Source of the DNA: Oceanospirillaceae bacterium
GTDB taxonomy: Bacteria; Pseudomonadota; Gammaproteobacteria; Pseudomonadales; Balneatricaceae
Assembly (NCBI GenBank): GCA_013215505.1
Contig: JABSQZ010000027.1
Span: 20,420-84,419 of the forward strand
Reading direction: 5' to 3'
Length of the DNA stretch: 64,000 nt
Position 1 is the stretch's first letter, and each line of letters opens with the position of its first letter. Below are positions 43,730 to 52,255 of this stretch, one piece after another. The notes under the pieces are model-generated. The model was not told the origin of the DNA. It did no database searches and was given only the letters and a program-made list of their open reading frames with translations. Made by a program: the position numbers and the translations under genes.

Positions 43730-45145
43730 CTATCCATCAGCCTGAGCATAAATTTCATTTCCGGCGCTGATACAAGCTTGCAGCATGTCATCTATATCAC
43801 TTCGCTGACACAAGCTGTTGGCAAGTATTAACCTGATCCCGGTGCGACCTTTGTACTGCGCGTAGTCGATATAAGTGCCTTGTACTTTGAGTTTTTTACA
43901 AATGGCGATATTCAATTGTTTAAGCTGCTGCTCTGATAGCTCAGTGCTCGGCTGATAGCGAAACAGGACATTCAAATACACAGCCGGTGCTAACATTACC
44001 AGTTCTGGAGCGCTTTCAATTTGCTCGACACAATGCGTTTTACAATCAAACAAATTGTCAATCTTATCGCTGAATCCCTGGCTGCCTAAAGATTTCCAGC
44101 TCATCCAAACTTTCAGGGCATCGGCGCGCCGACCACATTGAATAGAGCGCTCGCCAAGGTTGTAAACTTCATTCTCATCACTGTGAAACAGGTATTCACC
44201 GCCGCCGCCGGTGCAAGCTTGACGCAATAGTCCCGCTTGTTTTACCAAAATTACTGCTGCAGTTACCGGCACGTTCATCAACTTGTGGGCATCCCAGGTA
44301 ACGGAGTCAGCTAATTGACTCTGAGCCAGTAAATGTCGATGTGTCTGCGAGAATAATACCGGTGCCCCCCAGGCCCCATCGATGTGCAGCCATAGATCAT
44401 GTTTTTTAGCGATCAGGCTACAGGGCTCTATGGGGTCATAGGCACCAATAACGGTGGTGCCCGCTGTCAAACCGATGAAAAAAGGAGTGTGACCCCTGGC
44501 AAGTGCGGCTTGTATTGCTGTTTCCAGGCACTCGGGGTCTAGACGTCCCTGATCATCGCTGGAAACAGCGATTAAGTTGTCACTGCCTATGCCGAGTACA
44601 TTGGCCGCTTTTAAGCTCGAATAGTGTGCCTGATCTGATACAAAAGCCACTAAGGTCTGCCCCTGCAGGCCCTTAGTTTTAGCATCGGGACAGCACTTAT
44701 GCCTGGCCAGTAACATGGCAATCAAATTTGCCTGTGAACCGCCACTGACCATCACTCCGTCACCTTGCTTAAAGCCGACTAAACTGTTCCATTGTTTAAT
44801 CAGCTCCAGCTCCATCAGCGTGGCCACTGGACTCACCTGATAAGTATGCATAGTGGCGTTTGACAAACTAGTGACCCAGTCTCCGAGCAATGCAGGGGTA
44901 TTGAGGCCCGAATACAACAATTTAAAAAATGCTACCTGGGAGACATCCGGGTTGTAGTCTAAGTAAGCTTTGGCAGCGCACATTAACTGTTCGCTATCAC
45001 TTCCCTGGCTATTTAAACTGACATCGAGAGAGTTCTGTAACTCTGGTGCACTGGGCGCCGGGGCGACCATACGCTTATCTGGAAGTTGATCGATTATCTG
45101 TTGTAACAGTGCCAGGCTTTGCTTGACAGAAAACGGCTTTGACAT
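43730..45145 (-). CDS. Pyridoxal-phosphate-dependent group II decarboxylase
   Basis: A 471-residue cytoplasmic decarboxylase of the glutamate/aromatic/diaminobutyrate group. PLP is anchored at Lys288 in SVTWDAHKLMNVP; other marks are GVMVSGGSQANLIAML, SDQAHYSSLKAANVLG, FFIGLTAGTTVIGAYDPI and LHIDGAWGAP. Length and pattern resemble bacterial aspartate/glutamate-type members such as PanP. The substrate cannot be named. AGGAG is 10 nt before the ATG. It is 179 bp downstream of the LysR gene on the same strand. Confidence 0.87.
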   Translation of the reverse strand: MSKPFSVKQSLALLQQIIDQLPDKRMVAPAPSAPELQNSLDVSLNSQGSDSEQLMCAAKAYLDYNPDVSQVAFFKLLYSGLNTPALLGDWVTSLSNATMHTYQVSPVATLMELELIKQWNSLVGFKQGDGVMVSGGSQANLIAMLLARHKCCPDAKTKGLQGQTLVAFVSDQAHYSSLKAANVLGIGSDNLIAVSSDDQGRLDPECLETAIQAALARGHTPFFIGLTAGTTVIGAYDPIEPCSLIAKKHDLWLHIDGAWGAPVLFSQTHRHLLAQSQLADSVTWDAHKLMNVPVTAAVILVKQAGLLRQACTGGGGEYLFHSDENEVYNLGERSIQCGRRADALKVWMSWKSLGSQGFSDKIDNLFDCKTHCVEQIESAPELVMLAPAVYLNVLFRYQPSTELSEQQLKQLNIAICKKLKVQGTYIDYAQYKGRTGIRLILANSLCQRSDIDDMLQACISAGNEIYAQADG

Positions 45146-45253
45146 AGGAGGCTCCTGATCGCTTAAGTTTGTAAGAGTATAAAACCACTCCCTGTAGCTT
45201 TGCCAATGCTATAAATATTAGTGCCGATTACTTAAGGGCATAAGGAATTTAAA

Positions 45254-45341
45254 GTCGTGAGTAGCAAGTCGTAAGTCGTAAGTTGATAATTCCCGCTACT
45301 CGCTACTCGCTACTCGCTACTCGCTACTCGCTACTTACGAC
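45254..45341. repeat. Heptamer array with two opposed halves (GTCGTAA and CTACTCG)
   Basis: In continuous 7-bp register: GTCGTGA, GTAGCAA, GTCGTAA, GTCGTAA, GTTGATA, ATTCCCG, then five CTACTCG, CTACTTA, CGAC. The right half on the minus strand is GTAGCGA, and it encodes the last residues (VVSSE) and TAG stop of the LysR protein. Left and right ends (GTCGTGAGTAG and CTACTTACGAC) are inverted copies and could form a hairpin. Confidence 0.95.
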
Positions 45342-46232
45342 TGCTTTTTTCACCTGCTCCCATAACTGCTGGGCTTGCACTGATTGTGAGTGTTTAAGTC
45401 GATATAAGATTATTTGCAGGGGAACGCGGACCAGGAAATCTTCGATGATAACCAGTTTTCCTGTGCTGATTTCCTGTTCAACGATGCTGCGCGGCAGATA
45501 GGCAATGCCTTTGCCTTTTAACACAAGTGCTTTGAGGGCCTCGGACAGAGAACTTTGGTAGCAGTGCTTGATTTTGATGGAGGAGGGTAGTTTAGAAAGG
45601 CATTGAATGGCAATCAATTGGCCAAAGAATGATTCTGGGGTGTGGCTCAACATGGGAAGTATCTGTTGCTCTGCAACTTTAAATAACGCGGAGCCATCTG
45701 CGTCGGCTAGACATACCGGAACCAACTCATCTACCCCGACTTGTAGTGATTCCACTTCATCTACTATTAGCTGTTTAAAAATTTTGGCGGTGTTATAGCA
45801 GAGTAGAAAATCACTGCTACCACCCAAAAATGTTTCGACGGCCTCGTGTAAATCAACAGTTTTTATGTGTATTAAGGTATCGGCTAGCTGGGCACTGAAG
45901 TCTTCTACCCATTTCGGAAAAAAAGATACCGCCAGGGTTTGCTGCGAACTCAAGGTTATTTCATTTTGTTGATGTTGCATGCTACGCAGCTGTTCGCGAC
46001 ACAGCAGCATAGAATCGGCAAGTGTTTTTGCCCGATCAGCAAATACCTCGCCGGCAGCTGTTAACACCAGAGGGTATTGGTTGCGATCAACCAGGCTGAC
46101 GCCCAGCCAGGCTTCTAGCGAGCGAATTCGACGGCTAAAGGCGGGTTGAGTGACAAACCGTTTGGCGGCAGCCCTGGAAAAAGAACCTTGTTCTACCAGT
46201 GCCAGATAGTCTTTGAGCCACTTCAGTTCCAA
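45324..46232 (-). CDS. LysR-family transcriptional regulator
   Basis: A 302-residue regulator. HTH: LKDYLALVEQGSFSRAAAKRFVTQPAFSRRIRSLEAWLGVSLVDR, followed by a periplasmic-binding-type effector domain. The start is a TTG (LELKWLKDYL) with AAGGAG 7 nt upstream (AAGGAGTATATTT). The longer ATG frame would add over 70 residues without family resemblance. The C-terminus reads KAVVSSE, encoded by a heptamer array. It is divergent from the TRAP transporter and co-directional with the decarboxylase, so either could be its target. Confidence 0.88.
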   Translation of the reverse strand: MELKWLKDYLALVEQGSFSRAAAKRFVTQPAFSRRIRSLEAWLGVSLVDRNQYPLVLTAAGEVFADRAKTLADSMLLCREQLRSMQHQQNEITLSSQQTLAVSFFPKWVEDFSAQLADTLIHIKTVDLHEAVETFLGGSSDFLLCYNTAKIFKQLIVDEVESLQVGVDELVPVCLADADGSALFKVAEQQILPMLSHTPESFFGQLIAIQCLSKLPSSIKIKHCYQSSLSEALKALVLKGKGIAYLPRSIVEQEISTGKLVIIEDFLVRVPLQIILYRLKHSQSVQAQQLWEQVKKAVVSSE

Positions 46233-46370
46233 AAATATACTCCTTAATGCCGGTCGATACCGAAAAGTAACCAGCGCTAACAAAATTGGCATTGGTGGTT
46301 TTGATGCTGGGATTATAGATGTTAGCCATCCAGGATCTGTAACCACTAATAATTTATACCAGAAGCTACC

Positions 46371-46493
46371 ATGCAATATATATATAAATCTAGTGCCACA
46401 GCCGCTGCTAGCGATGCCCAGATTAATCAGAGTATGCTTGAGCATATAGAGAATAAAGGTGAAGAGGCCGTTTTTGTGCTGTGTGCATCTTAG
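46371..46493 (+). pseudogene. Possible N-terminal relic of a histidinol-dehydrogenase-like protein
   Basis: A 40-codon frame reads MQYIYKSSATAAASDAQINQ then SMLEHIENKGEEAVFVLCAS. It follows the pattern of N-termini of histidinol dehydrogenase homologues (LK....A..DA.VR..V..IL..IE.RGD.AVREL), where the domain would continue. It stops after the GEEAV segment. Such homologues are often beside TRAP transporters, as here, but the relic is too short for certainty. Confidence 0.45.
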
Positions 46494-46538
46494 CCTCCCT
46501 ATATTCTACTGTCCTTTGCATTTTATAAGTTTCACTAG

Positions 46539-46569
46539 ACTTCCAACTTCCAACTTCCAACTTCCAACT
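46539..46569 (-). repeat. Short heptamer array (GTTGGAA), 4 units
   Basis: Four TTCCAAC units on the plus strand, between the short dehydrogenase-like relic and the TRAP operon. No intact minus-strand gene ends beside it. Confidence 0.9.
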
Positions 46570-46720
46570 GCTTTTCCCTAATCCCCCAATCTTTCAATCA
46601 AAAACGTTTGAAATACCCGGCGATACTCGATATGGTTTGCAATGCTGAAGATAAATCATAAAACCCCGCTAAGTAATTGCCGTTCTTGCATAAAATTAGC
46701 ATCCAATGAAAGGTTAGAAA

Positions 46721-47254
46721 TTGCAACTATCATCTAAACTCGGATTGTTGATTCACTTAGTGGTGGAGAAGCTCTGCCTGTATTTACTGGCTGTTTTAGT
46801 GTCGTGCGAAATAGTGATTGTATTGTTACGTTATATTTACGGTATCGGCTACTTACAGCTGCAAGATCTTGCTTTATATAGTTTTAGTGTCTTAGTCGTG
46901 CTCAGTATTGTCTACGGATTTGGCCGCAACGAGCACGTGCGGGTTGATGTTTTTCGCGAGCGTCAGGGGCAGCGCTTACAACAGCAGATAGATGCAGCGG
47001 CAATCTTATTGTTGATGATTCCTTTTTTTGCGCTGACTTTATATTGGGTCTGGCCCGACATTAGCTATGCCTGGAAAATCACTGAAGGATCGAGAGAGAC
47101 GGGCGGTTTACCGGGGCTTTTTCTGGTAAAAACATCACTGCCACTGGTTTGCAGCTTAATGATAATACAAGGTGTTGTAGTGCTAGTCAGGGGTGGGCGC
47201 TATTTGCCCAGTGAATCTGCTGCAGCTGCCGACAGCACAGGCGGTGAAGCATGA
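46721..47254 (+). CDS. dctQ: TRAP transporter small permease (DctQ)
   Basis: A 177-residue four-helix subunit of a tripartite transporter. Hydrophobic segments: LCLYLLAVLVSCEIVIVLLRY, YSFSVLVVLSIVYGFGRNEHVRVDVFRERQ (DctQ hallmark), IDAAAILLLMIPFFALTLYWV, and LVKTSLPLVCSLMIIQGVVVLVRGG. The start is TTG with AAGG 6 nt upstream. It overlaps dctM by 4 bp. Confidence 0.88.
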   Translation: MQLSSKLGLLIHLVVEKLCLYLLAVLVSCEIVIVLLRYIYGIGYLQLQDLALYSFSVLVVLSIVYGFGRNEHVRVDVFRERQGQRLQQQIDAAAILLLMIPFFALTLYWVWPDISYAWKITEGSRETGGLPGLFLVKTSLPLVCSLMIIQGVVVLVRGGRYLPSESAAAADSTGGEA

Positions 47255-48837
47255 GTTTCGAAGCAATCTGGTTGCTACTGTTGGGGCTTTCGCTGCTGTT
47301 GGCAATTATGAGTGGTATGCCGGTCATGTTGGCTATCTCAGGAGTGCCAGTGCTGATTGGCTTTATCGCCGCCGCCTTTGGCCATTTTGATTTAAGTTTT
47401 TTTGGCGCTTTCCCGCAGCGGGTCTTTGGCATCATGAATAACCCGCTGTTAATAGCAGTTCCGCTGTTTGTACTGATGGGCATACTGTTAGAGCGCTCTA
47501 AAGTGGCAGAGCGTATGTTGCTGATAATGGCAAGTTTCTTTGGTGGCTCGCGCTCAGGACTGGCCTATTCGGTGTTAATCGTCAGTGCCTTAATAGCCGC
47601 TTCTACCGGTATTATTGGTGCCACTATTGTGATGTTGGGCATGATATCGCTACCGGCTCTGCTCAAAGCGGGGGTGTCAGTTCGGCTCTCTTCAGGTTTA
47701 ATCTGTGCATCAGGTACTTTAGGGCAGATAATACCGCCTTCTATAGTGCTGATTCTCTTAGGTGATCAGATCTCTAATGCCTATATTGAGGCGCAACAAA
47801 ATGTCGGCAATTTTGCCCCGGACCCGGTGTCTGTCGGAGATTTATTCGCCGGGGCACTGATTCCCGGTCTGTTACTGGTGGCGTTGTACGCCGTGTATGT
47901 GTTTTTGCACGGCAAGTTCATTGCAGAACAATCCAGTGCTGAACAACTACAGCAACAGCAGTCGATGGCAGAGCCTGTCAGTTACGCCGCTATCACCACC
48001 ACCTTTTTGCCGCCAATCTTATTAATTGTGGCGGTGTTGGGTTCTATCTTATTCGGAGTAGCGACGCCTACCGAAGCGGCGGCAGTCGGTGTGGCCGGTA
48101 CTTTATTAATCGCAGCGGCTAACAGCCCCAATGCAAAGCGCGCCACCAAGCTGTTTGCGCTGCTCGGTGCACTTGCCGCTTTCAGTTTAACGCTACTGGT
48201 ATCCCTGGGGTTTTCGAGAATAGATTTCAGCGCTGCAGAAGTCGAATTTGCGCCGGGCTCTATTATCGCTCTGCTGCTGAGCTTTTGTCTGTTAGGCGCC
48301 TTGCTTAACAGTGCCTGGCGCCTCTATAAAGATGCGGTATTAGGCAGCGCCATTAAGCACAGTATCAGTGTCTCGGGAATGGTGTTTGCGATTATCATCG
48401 CCGCTTCCATGCTCTCGCTAGTATTTCGCGGCTTTGATGGCGATGAGTTGATAGAACAGCTGTTGGGCAATATTCCCGGAGACAAGTGGGGGGCATTGCT
48501 GGCAGTGATGTTGGTGATATTTTTGCTCGGTTTCATCCTGGAATTTATCGAGATTTTATTTATTGTTATCCCGGTTGTGGGGCCGGTGCTGTTGGCTATG
48601 GATTTCCACCCGGTGTGGTTTGCGATCATGATAGCGATTAACTTACAGACCAGTTTTTTAACCCCGCCATTTGGTTTTGCGCTATTTTATTTTCGCTCAG
48701 TGGCGCCTGCCAGTATCAGCACTGTTGATATTTATAGGTCGGTTATTCCCTTTGTCATGATTCAGATTCTGGCGATGTTTATCTTAGTGGCATTCCCCGA
48801 ACTAGTGACCTGGTTACCGGACCAAATTTTTAAATAA
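47251..48837 (+). CDS. dctM: TRAP transporter large permease (DctM)
   Basis: A 528-residue membrane protein with 12 or more hydrophobic segments. DctM features: MSGMPVMLAISGVPVLIGF, NPLLIAVPLFVLMGILLERS, IVSALIAASTGIIGATIVMLGMISLPALL, CASGTLGQIIPPSIVLILLGD, and the C-terminal LQTSFLTPPFGFALFYF. It is longer than the usual 425-430 residues because it carries an insertion of about 100 residues around residues 230-340, with two extra hydrophobic stretches. This is the long DctM variant found with some TakP-like binding proteins. Confidence 0.92.
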   Translation: MSFEAIWLLLLGLSLLLAIMSGMPVMLAISGVPVLIGFIAAAFGHFDLSFFGAFPQRVFGIMNNPLLIAVPLFVLMGILLERSKVAERMLLIMASFFGGSRSGLAYSVLIVSALIAASTGIIGATIVMLGMISLPALLKAGVSVRLSSGLICASGTLGQIIPPSIVLILLGDQISNAYIEAQQNVGNFAPDPVSVGDLFAGALIPGLLLVALYAVYVFLHGKFIAEQSSAEQLQQQQSMAEPVSYAAITTTFLPPILLIVAVLGSILFGVATPTEAAAVGVAGTLLIAAANSPNAKRATKLFALLGALAAFSLTLLVSLGFSRIDFSAAEVEFAPGSIIALLLSFCLLGALLNSAWRLYKDAVLGSAIKHSISVSGMVFAIIIAASMLSLVFRGFDGDELIEQLLGNIPGDKWGALLAVMLVIFLLGFILEFIEILFIVIPVVGPVLLAMDFHPVWFAIMIAINLQTSFLTPPFGFALFYFRSVAPASISTVDIYRSVIPFVMIQILAMFILVAFPELVTWLPDQIFK

Positions 48838-48901
48838 TGTAGTAAAAAGCTGCGATACCCTGGCGGTATTGCAAAATCATTAGAAGCACAGAGGATTATG
48901 T

Positions 48902-49969
48902 ATGCAACGTAGAAACTTTATACAAGGAGCAGTGGCCGCCACAGCAGGCGTCGCCATTACCAGTGCCCCGGCCATCGCCAGCGGTAAGATTGTGTGGAAA
49001 TTGCCCACCAGCTTTCCCTCTAAGGCGCCAGGCGTAGGCACTAACGTGACCAGCTTTGCCAAGCGAGTAGAAGTCATGTCCGCTGGCCGCCTAAGCTTTA
49101 AAATCTATTCAGGCGGTGAACTGGTACCCCCTTTTGCGGTAGAAGATGCCGTGCAAAAAGGCACCGCCGAAATTGGCCACAGCACGCCCTATTATTCTGC
49201 AGGTAAAAACTCGGCGCTGCATTTTTTCGCCACAGTGCCCTTTGGTATGACAGCTACCGAACACGTTGCCTGGTTGCGTCACGGCGGTGGTCAGCAGTTG
49301 TGGGATGAAATCTATGCAGAGCGCGGTTTAAAAGCTTTTTACAGCGGTAACTCTGGAGTGCAATCCGGCGGTTGGTTTAAGAAGGAAATTAACTCAGTCA
49401 AAGATCTGTCTGGCTTAAACATGCGGATCGCCGGTTTAGGTGGCGAGGCCATGCGCAAGCTTGGGGTTAATGCCGTGTTGCTGCCACCACCTGAGATTTT
49501 CCCGGCTTTTAAGTCAGGAGCTATTGATGCAGCAGAGTGGGTTGGGCCTATGCTGGATCAAGCATTTGGCTTAAATAAAGTCGCTAATATCTGTTACACG
49601 CCGGCATTTCACGAACCCAGTGCGGCCCTGGAGATAGTCGTTAACCAAGATGCTTTTGCTGAGTTGCCAAAAGATCTGCAGGCGATTGTAGAAGAGGCAG
49701 CACTAGCAACATCAGTGGAAACGCTGGCGCAGTTCGATTATTTTAATACTCAAGCGATGGTGAAATTAAAAGCTGGCGGCGTGTTGTTTAAGGAATTCCC
49801 GGAAGATGTGATCAGCGCGTTGAAGCAGGCAACTATTGAAGTGATGGATGAGCTGGCTCAGGCGAACCCGCAATTTAAACAAGTGCAGCAGAGTTATCAG
49901 GCTTTCTTAGAGCCGACCAAAGAATATTCGAACTTGTTCCAAGGTGCGGTGTATCGTCAGCGCAGTTAA
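48902..49969 (+). CDS. dctP: TRAP transporter substrate-binding protein (TakP-like DctP)
   Basis: A 355-residue exported protein with a twin-arginine-like N-terminus (MQRRNFIQGAVAATAGVAITSAPAIA), as in TakP. Mature features follow the alpha-keto-acid-binding TakP line: WKLPTSFPSK, YSGGELVPPFAVEDAVQKGTAEIGHS, FFATVPFGMTATEHVAW, GNSGVQSGGWFKKEINSVKDLSGLNMRIAGLGGEAMRKLG, PAFKSGAIDAAEWVGP. The likely ligand is a 2-oxoacid or similar monocarboxylate, but this is family inference. An intrinsic terminator follows. Confidence 0.9.
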   Translation: MQRRNFIQGAVAATAGVAITSAPAIASGKIVWKLPTSFPSKAPGVGTNVTSFAKRVEVMSAGRLSFKIYSGGELVPPFAVEDAVQKGTAEIGHSTPYYSAGKNSALHFFATVPFGMTATEHVAWLRHGGGQQLWDEIYAERGLKAFYSGNSGVQSGGWFKKEINSVKDLSGLNMRIAGLGGEAMRKLGVNAVLLPPPEIFPAFKSGAIDAAEWVGPMLDQAFGLNKVANICYTPAFHEPSAALEIVVNQDAFAELPKDLQAIVEEAALATSVETLAQFDYFNTQAMVKLKAGGVLFKEFPEDVISALKQATIEVMDELAQANPQFKQVQQSYQAFLEPTKEYSNLFQGAVYRQRS

Positions 49970-50020
49970 CAGTTTTTAAAAGTAAAAAAGCGCTATAATG
50001 GGCAGTAGTTACTGAACCTC

Positions 50021-50050
50021 AAGCCATGCAATTTTTTGCATGGCTTTTTT
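50021..50050 (+). terminator. Rho-independent terminator after the TRAP operon
   Basis: AAGCCATGCA, AT-rich loop, TGCATGGCTTTTTT. Confidence 0.92.
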
Positions 50051-50220
50051 ATCGTTTAGTTAGAATAGAAAAGGTAGCTGGCAATTACCAGAAGCGTTGA
50101 TTGTAGATATTTGAAACAGCAGATTGATAGCGATAAATAATCATAGTGGCTGTGGGGTTGGTTTCTCACAACACCTTACAGAGCCGTTTATCTAAATCGC
50201 CTAACGACAGGATCTAAGGG

Positions 50221-51093
50221 ATGGAAAATTTCAGCATTGAGCAGAGTCAGTTAACCCCTGAGAACTATACAGTGGCGGTGGCAGGCTGTGGCAGTATGGG
50301 CCTTCCAATGTTGCAAAACCTAGCCAAAGCCGGTTATAACTGCAAGGGATTTGATGTCCGGGCCAAAGGTGATTTCAGTGCGGTTGCAGATTTGATGGAG
50401 TGGGATTTTTCCGCGTTTGCAACAAACACTGAGGTCGTTATCAGTGTAGTACGCGACTATGCCCAAACCTTAGCTCTGTGTTTTGACCGGCGACAGGGGT
50501 TGTTCACTCGGGACCAACAGATTAAATATTTGATTATCTGCTCTACTTTGGCCACAGCCGATATTGCGGATCTCGCCACTAAACTTCCGGAGCAGGTGGT
50601 CTTAATCGACGCGCCAATGTCCGGAGCGCCGGTCGCCGCACAAGAGGCGAATTTAACTTTTATGGTGGGGGCGACTGAACAAGTTTTTGCACAGACAAAA
50701 GCGTTATTTGCAGTCATGGGTAAGCAGATTCATCACACCGGCCCGCCGGGCAGCGGGATGGCAGTTAAGCTGTTAAATAACTATGTGGCGGCCACATCGG
50801 TAGTGGCTGTGCGCAGAGTACTTGCCCAGGCCTCTGCACTGGGAATTGATAAACATCATCTGTTAGAAATAATGCAGCAAAGTTCAGGGGCGACCTGGTT
50901 TGGCAATAATTTTACCCGTATCCAGTGGGCACAACAGGGCTACCAGCTTGATAACACCATGGCGATTCTGGAAAAAGATGTCAGCTGTGCACTGCAGTCA
51001 ATGCAGCAAGGTACCCAGAGTCAGAAAAGGTTTGATCAGCAGTTGTTAACACAGTTGCGGACTATGCCAATCATAGGAAGTCGTGAATCGTGA
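50221..51093 (+). CDS. NAD(P)-dependent oxidoreductase, 3-hydroxyisobutyrate dehydrogenase family
   Basis: A 290-residue enzyme. Rossmann motif VAGCGSMGLPMLQNLAKAGY, substrate-binding IDAPMSGAPVAAQEANLTFMVG, and the catalytic-lysine helix GSGMAVKLLNNYVAATSVVA are all present. It probably oxidises a beta-hydroxy acid. It is downstream of a TRAP transporter for carboxylates but separated by a terminator. The last residues (IIGSRES) and the TGA stop lie inside a heptamer array. Confidence 0.88.
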   Translation: MENFSIEQSQLTPENYTVAVAGCGSMGLPMLQNLAKAGYNCKGFDVRAKGDFSAVADLMEWDFSAFATNTEVVISVVRDYAQTLALCFDRRQGLFTRDQQIKYLIICSTLATADIADLATKLPEQVVLIDAPMSGAPVAAQEANLTFMVGATEQVFAQTKALFAVMGKQIHHTGPPGSGMAVKLLNNYVAATSVVAVRRVLAQASALGIDKHHLLEIMQQSSGATWFGNNFTRIQWAQQGYQLDNTMAILEKDVSCALQSMQQGTQSQKRFDQQLLTQLRTMPIIGSRES

Positions 51094-51121
51094 GTCGTGA
51101 GTCGTGAGTCGTAAGACGGAA
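51080..51121 (+). repeat. Heptamer array (GTCGTGA/GTCGTAA), 5 units plus a degenerate unit
   Basis: GTCGTGA, ATCGTGA, GTCGTGA, GTCGTGA, GTCGTAA, GACGGAA in 7-bp register. It encodes the end of the oxidoreductase (GSRES) and its stop codon. Confidence 0.92.
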
Positions 51122-51196
51122 GTGGGGGATAAATTACCAGTCACTACTGCGAGTCACTGGTAGATGAAATTTACATCTCAGAGCCAGATTTATTTG

Positions 51197-52255
51197 CTAA
51201 CCTCCGCCTATTAGTTTGTCGTTGACGTAATACAAGCTACAGGGCTGGGTCATGTTTCTTTGCTGTCGGCGTTTCTCGCAATTTTTTAGCACCGCGCGGG
51301 TCGCGCCTTGTTCGCTGTTGTGGTTATAAACATAACTGGATGTCCAATTGCCTGCTTTATTGACAGCATAGGCCAATGCCTTGTTATTCTTTAGCCTTTT
51401 TAGTTTTAAAACGTATTTATCTAAAGGTGTTTGCAGATTGTTGAGCGATGCAGTAATCGCTTTAATCTGAGCATTTGATTTCTCGAAGACATATTGATCA
51501 CCCACCATATATAGCTTGCAAGCACTGCTATTGCCCTTGGATTTCCAGCGATTATTACATTGCTGCAATGCCTGGTAATTAGCCGCCGCCTGCGAGAGGT
51601 AGCCTACTTTTTTGCTTGCCGTCCACGCATAGCGCTTACTTAAAGCGACGGCTACAGCTTTGTAATCATCCAGGTTTTGCAGGTATTTAGTTAAAAAGCT
51701 GTTAAATTTGTCGGTGATAACAATAGAATGAATCCTCCCTCCACCTAGTCGTTCACCATAAAATGCTAAGCGCTTATGAGCGATAATGTGTTTCGCCTCT
51801 TTCAGATAACGAGGTATTTTTTGATAATCTCCTCCGGTTAATTTTCGAAGGACTTTTGCATTTTGCAAAATAAGAGTGACAGGTTGGCTATTACTCAATT
51901 TAAAAAACAGCAGGGTTTCTAACTCTTTTTTCTTCCAGGGTTGGGTATTAACAAAAGCAAAACTGAATTTAAGATTGCCACTACGGCTTAGTTTAAAAAA
52001 TGCTCGATTAGCAGCTGAGCAAGCTTTGCACGCAGAATCAAAACTAGAGAACAAAACCACTAAAGGTTTCGCCGGTTTTTTCCTTATGTAGCGCATGGCA
52101 TTATCAGGTGTTAATAGCGTGATTTTGTTATTGCTTTGAAAAGCCTTGAGGTTCAGTGCCGTCGCACTGACAGCTGCTGGTAATGAAAGAAGTGACAGGA
52201 CTAGAAATATTAAAGGGATTAACCCTTTGTCTGACAGTAAAATGTTGCGAGGCAT
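51197..52255 (-). CDS. Secreted thioredoxin-like protein with two tandem Cys-containing modules
   Basis: A 352-residue exported protein (signal core LIFLVLSLLSLPAAVSA). Residues about 45-160 look thioredoxin-like: KPLVVLFSSFDSACKACSAANRAFF has a CKAC pair (Cys76, Cys79). The C-terminal half repeats a pattern twice: YKAVAVALSKRYAWTASK...CNNRWKSKGNSSACKLYMVGD and NKALAYAVNKAGNWTSSY...CEKRRQQRNMTQPCSLYYVND, each with a Cys pair. These resemble DUF4189-type modules. A periplasmic disulfide role is possible. No operon partners. Confidence 0.6.
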   Translation of the reverse strand: MPRNILLSDKGLIPLIFLVLSLLSLPAAVSATALNLKAFQSNNKITLLTPDNAMRYIRKKPAKPLVVLFSSFDSACKACSAANRAFFKLSRSGNLKFSFAFVNTQPWKKKELETLLFFKLSNSQPVTLILQNAKVLRKLTGGDYQKIPRYLKEAKHIIAHKRLAFYGERLGGGRIHSIVITDKFNSFLTKYLQNLDDYKAVAVALSKRYAWTASKKVGYLSQAAANYQALQQCNNRWKSKGNSSACKLYMVGDQYVFEKSNAQIKAITASLNNLQTPLDKYVLKLKRLKNNKALAYAVNKAGNWTSSYVYNHNSEQGATRAVLKNCEKRRQQRNMTQPCSLYYVNDKLIGGG

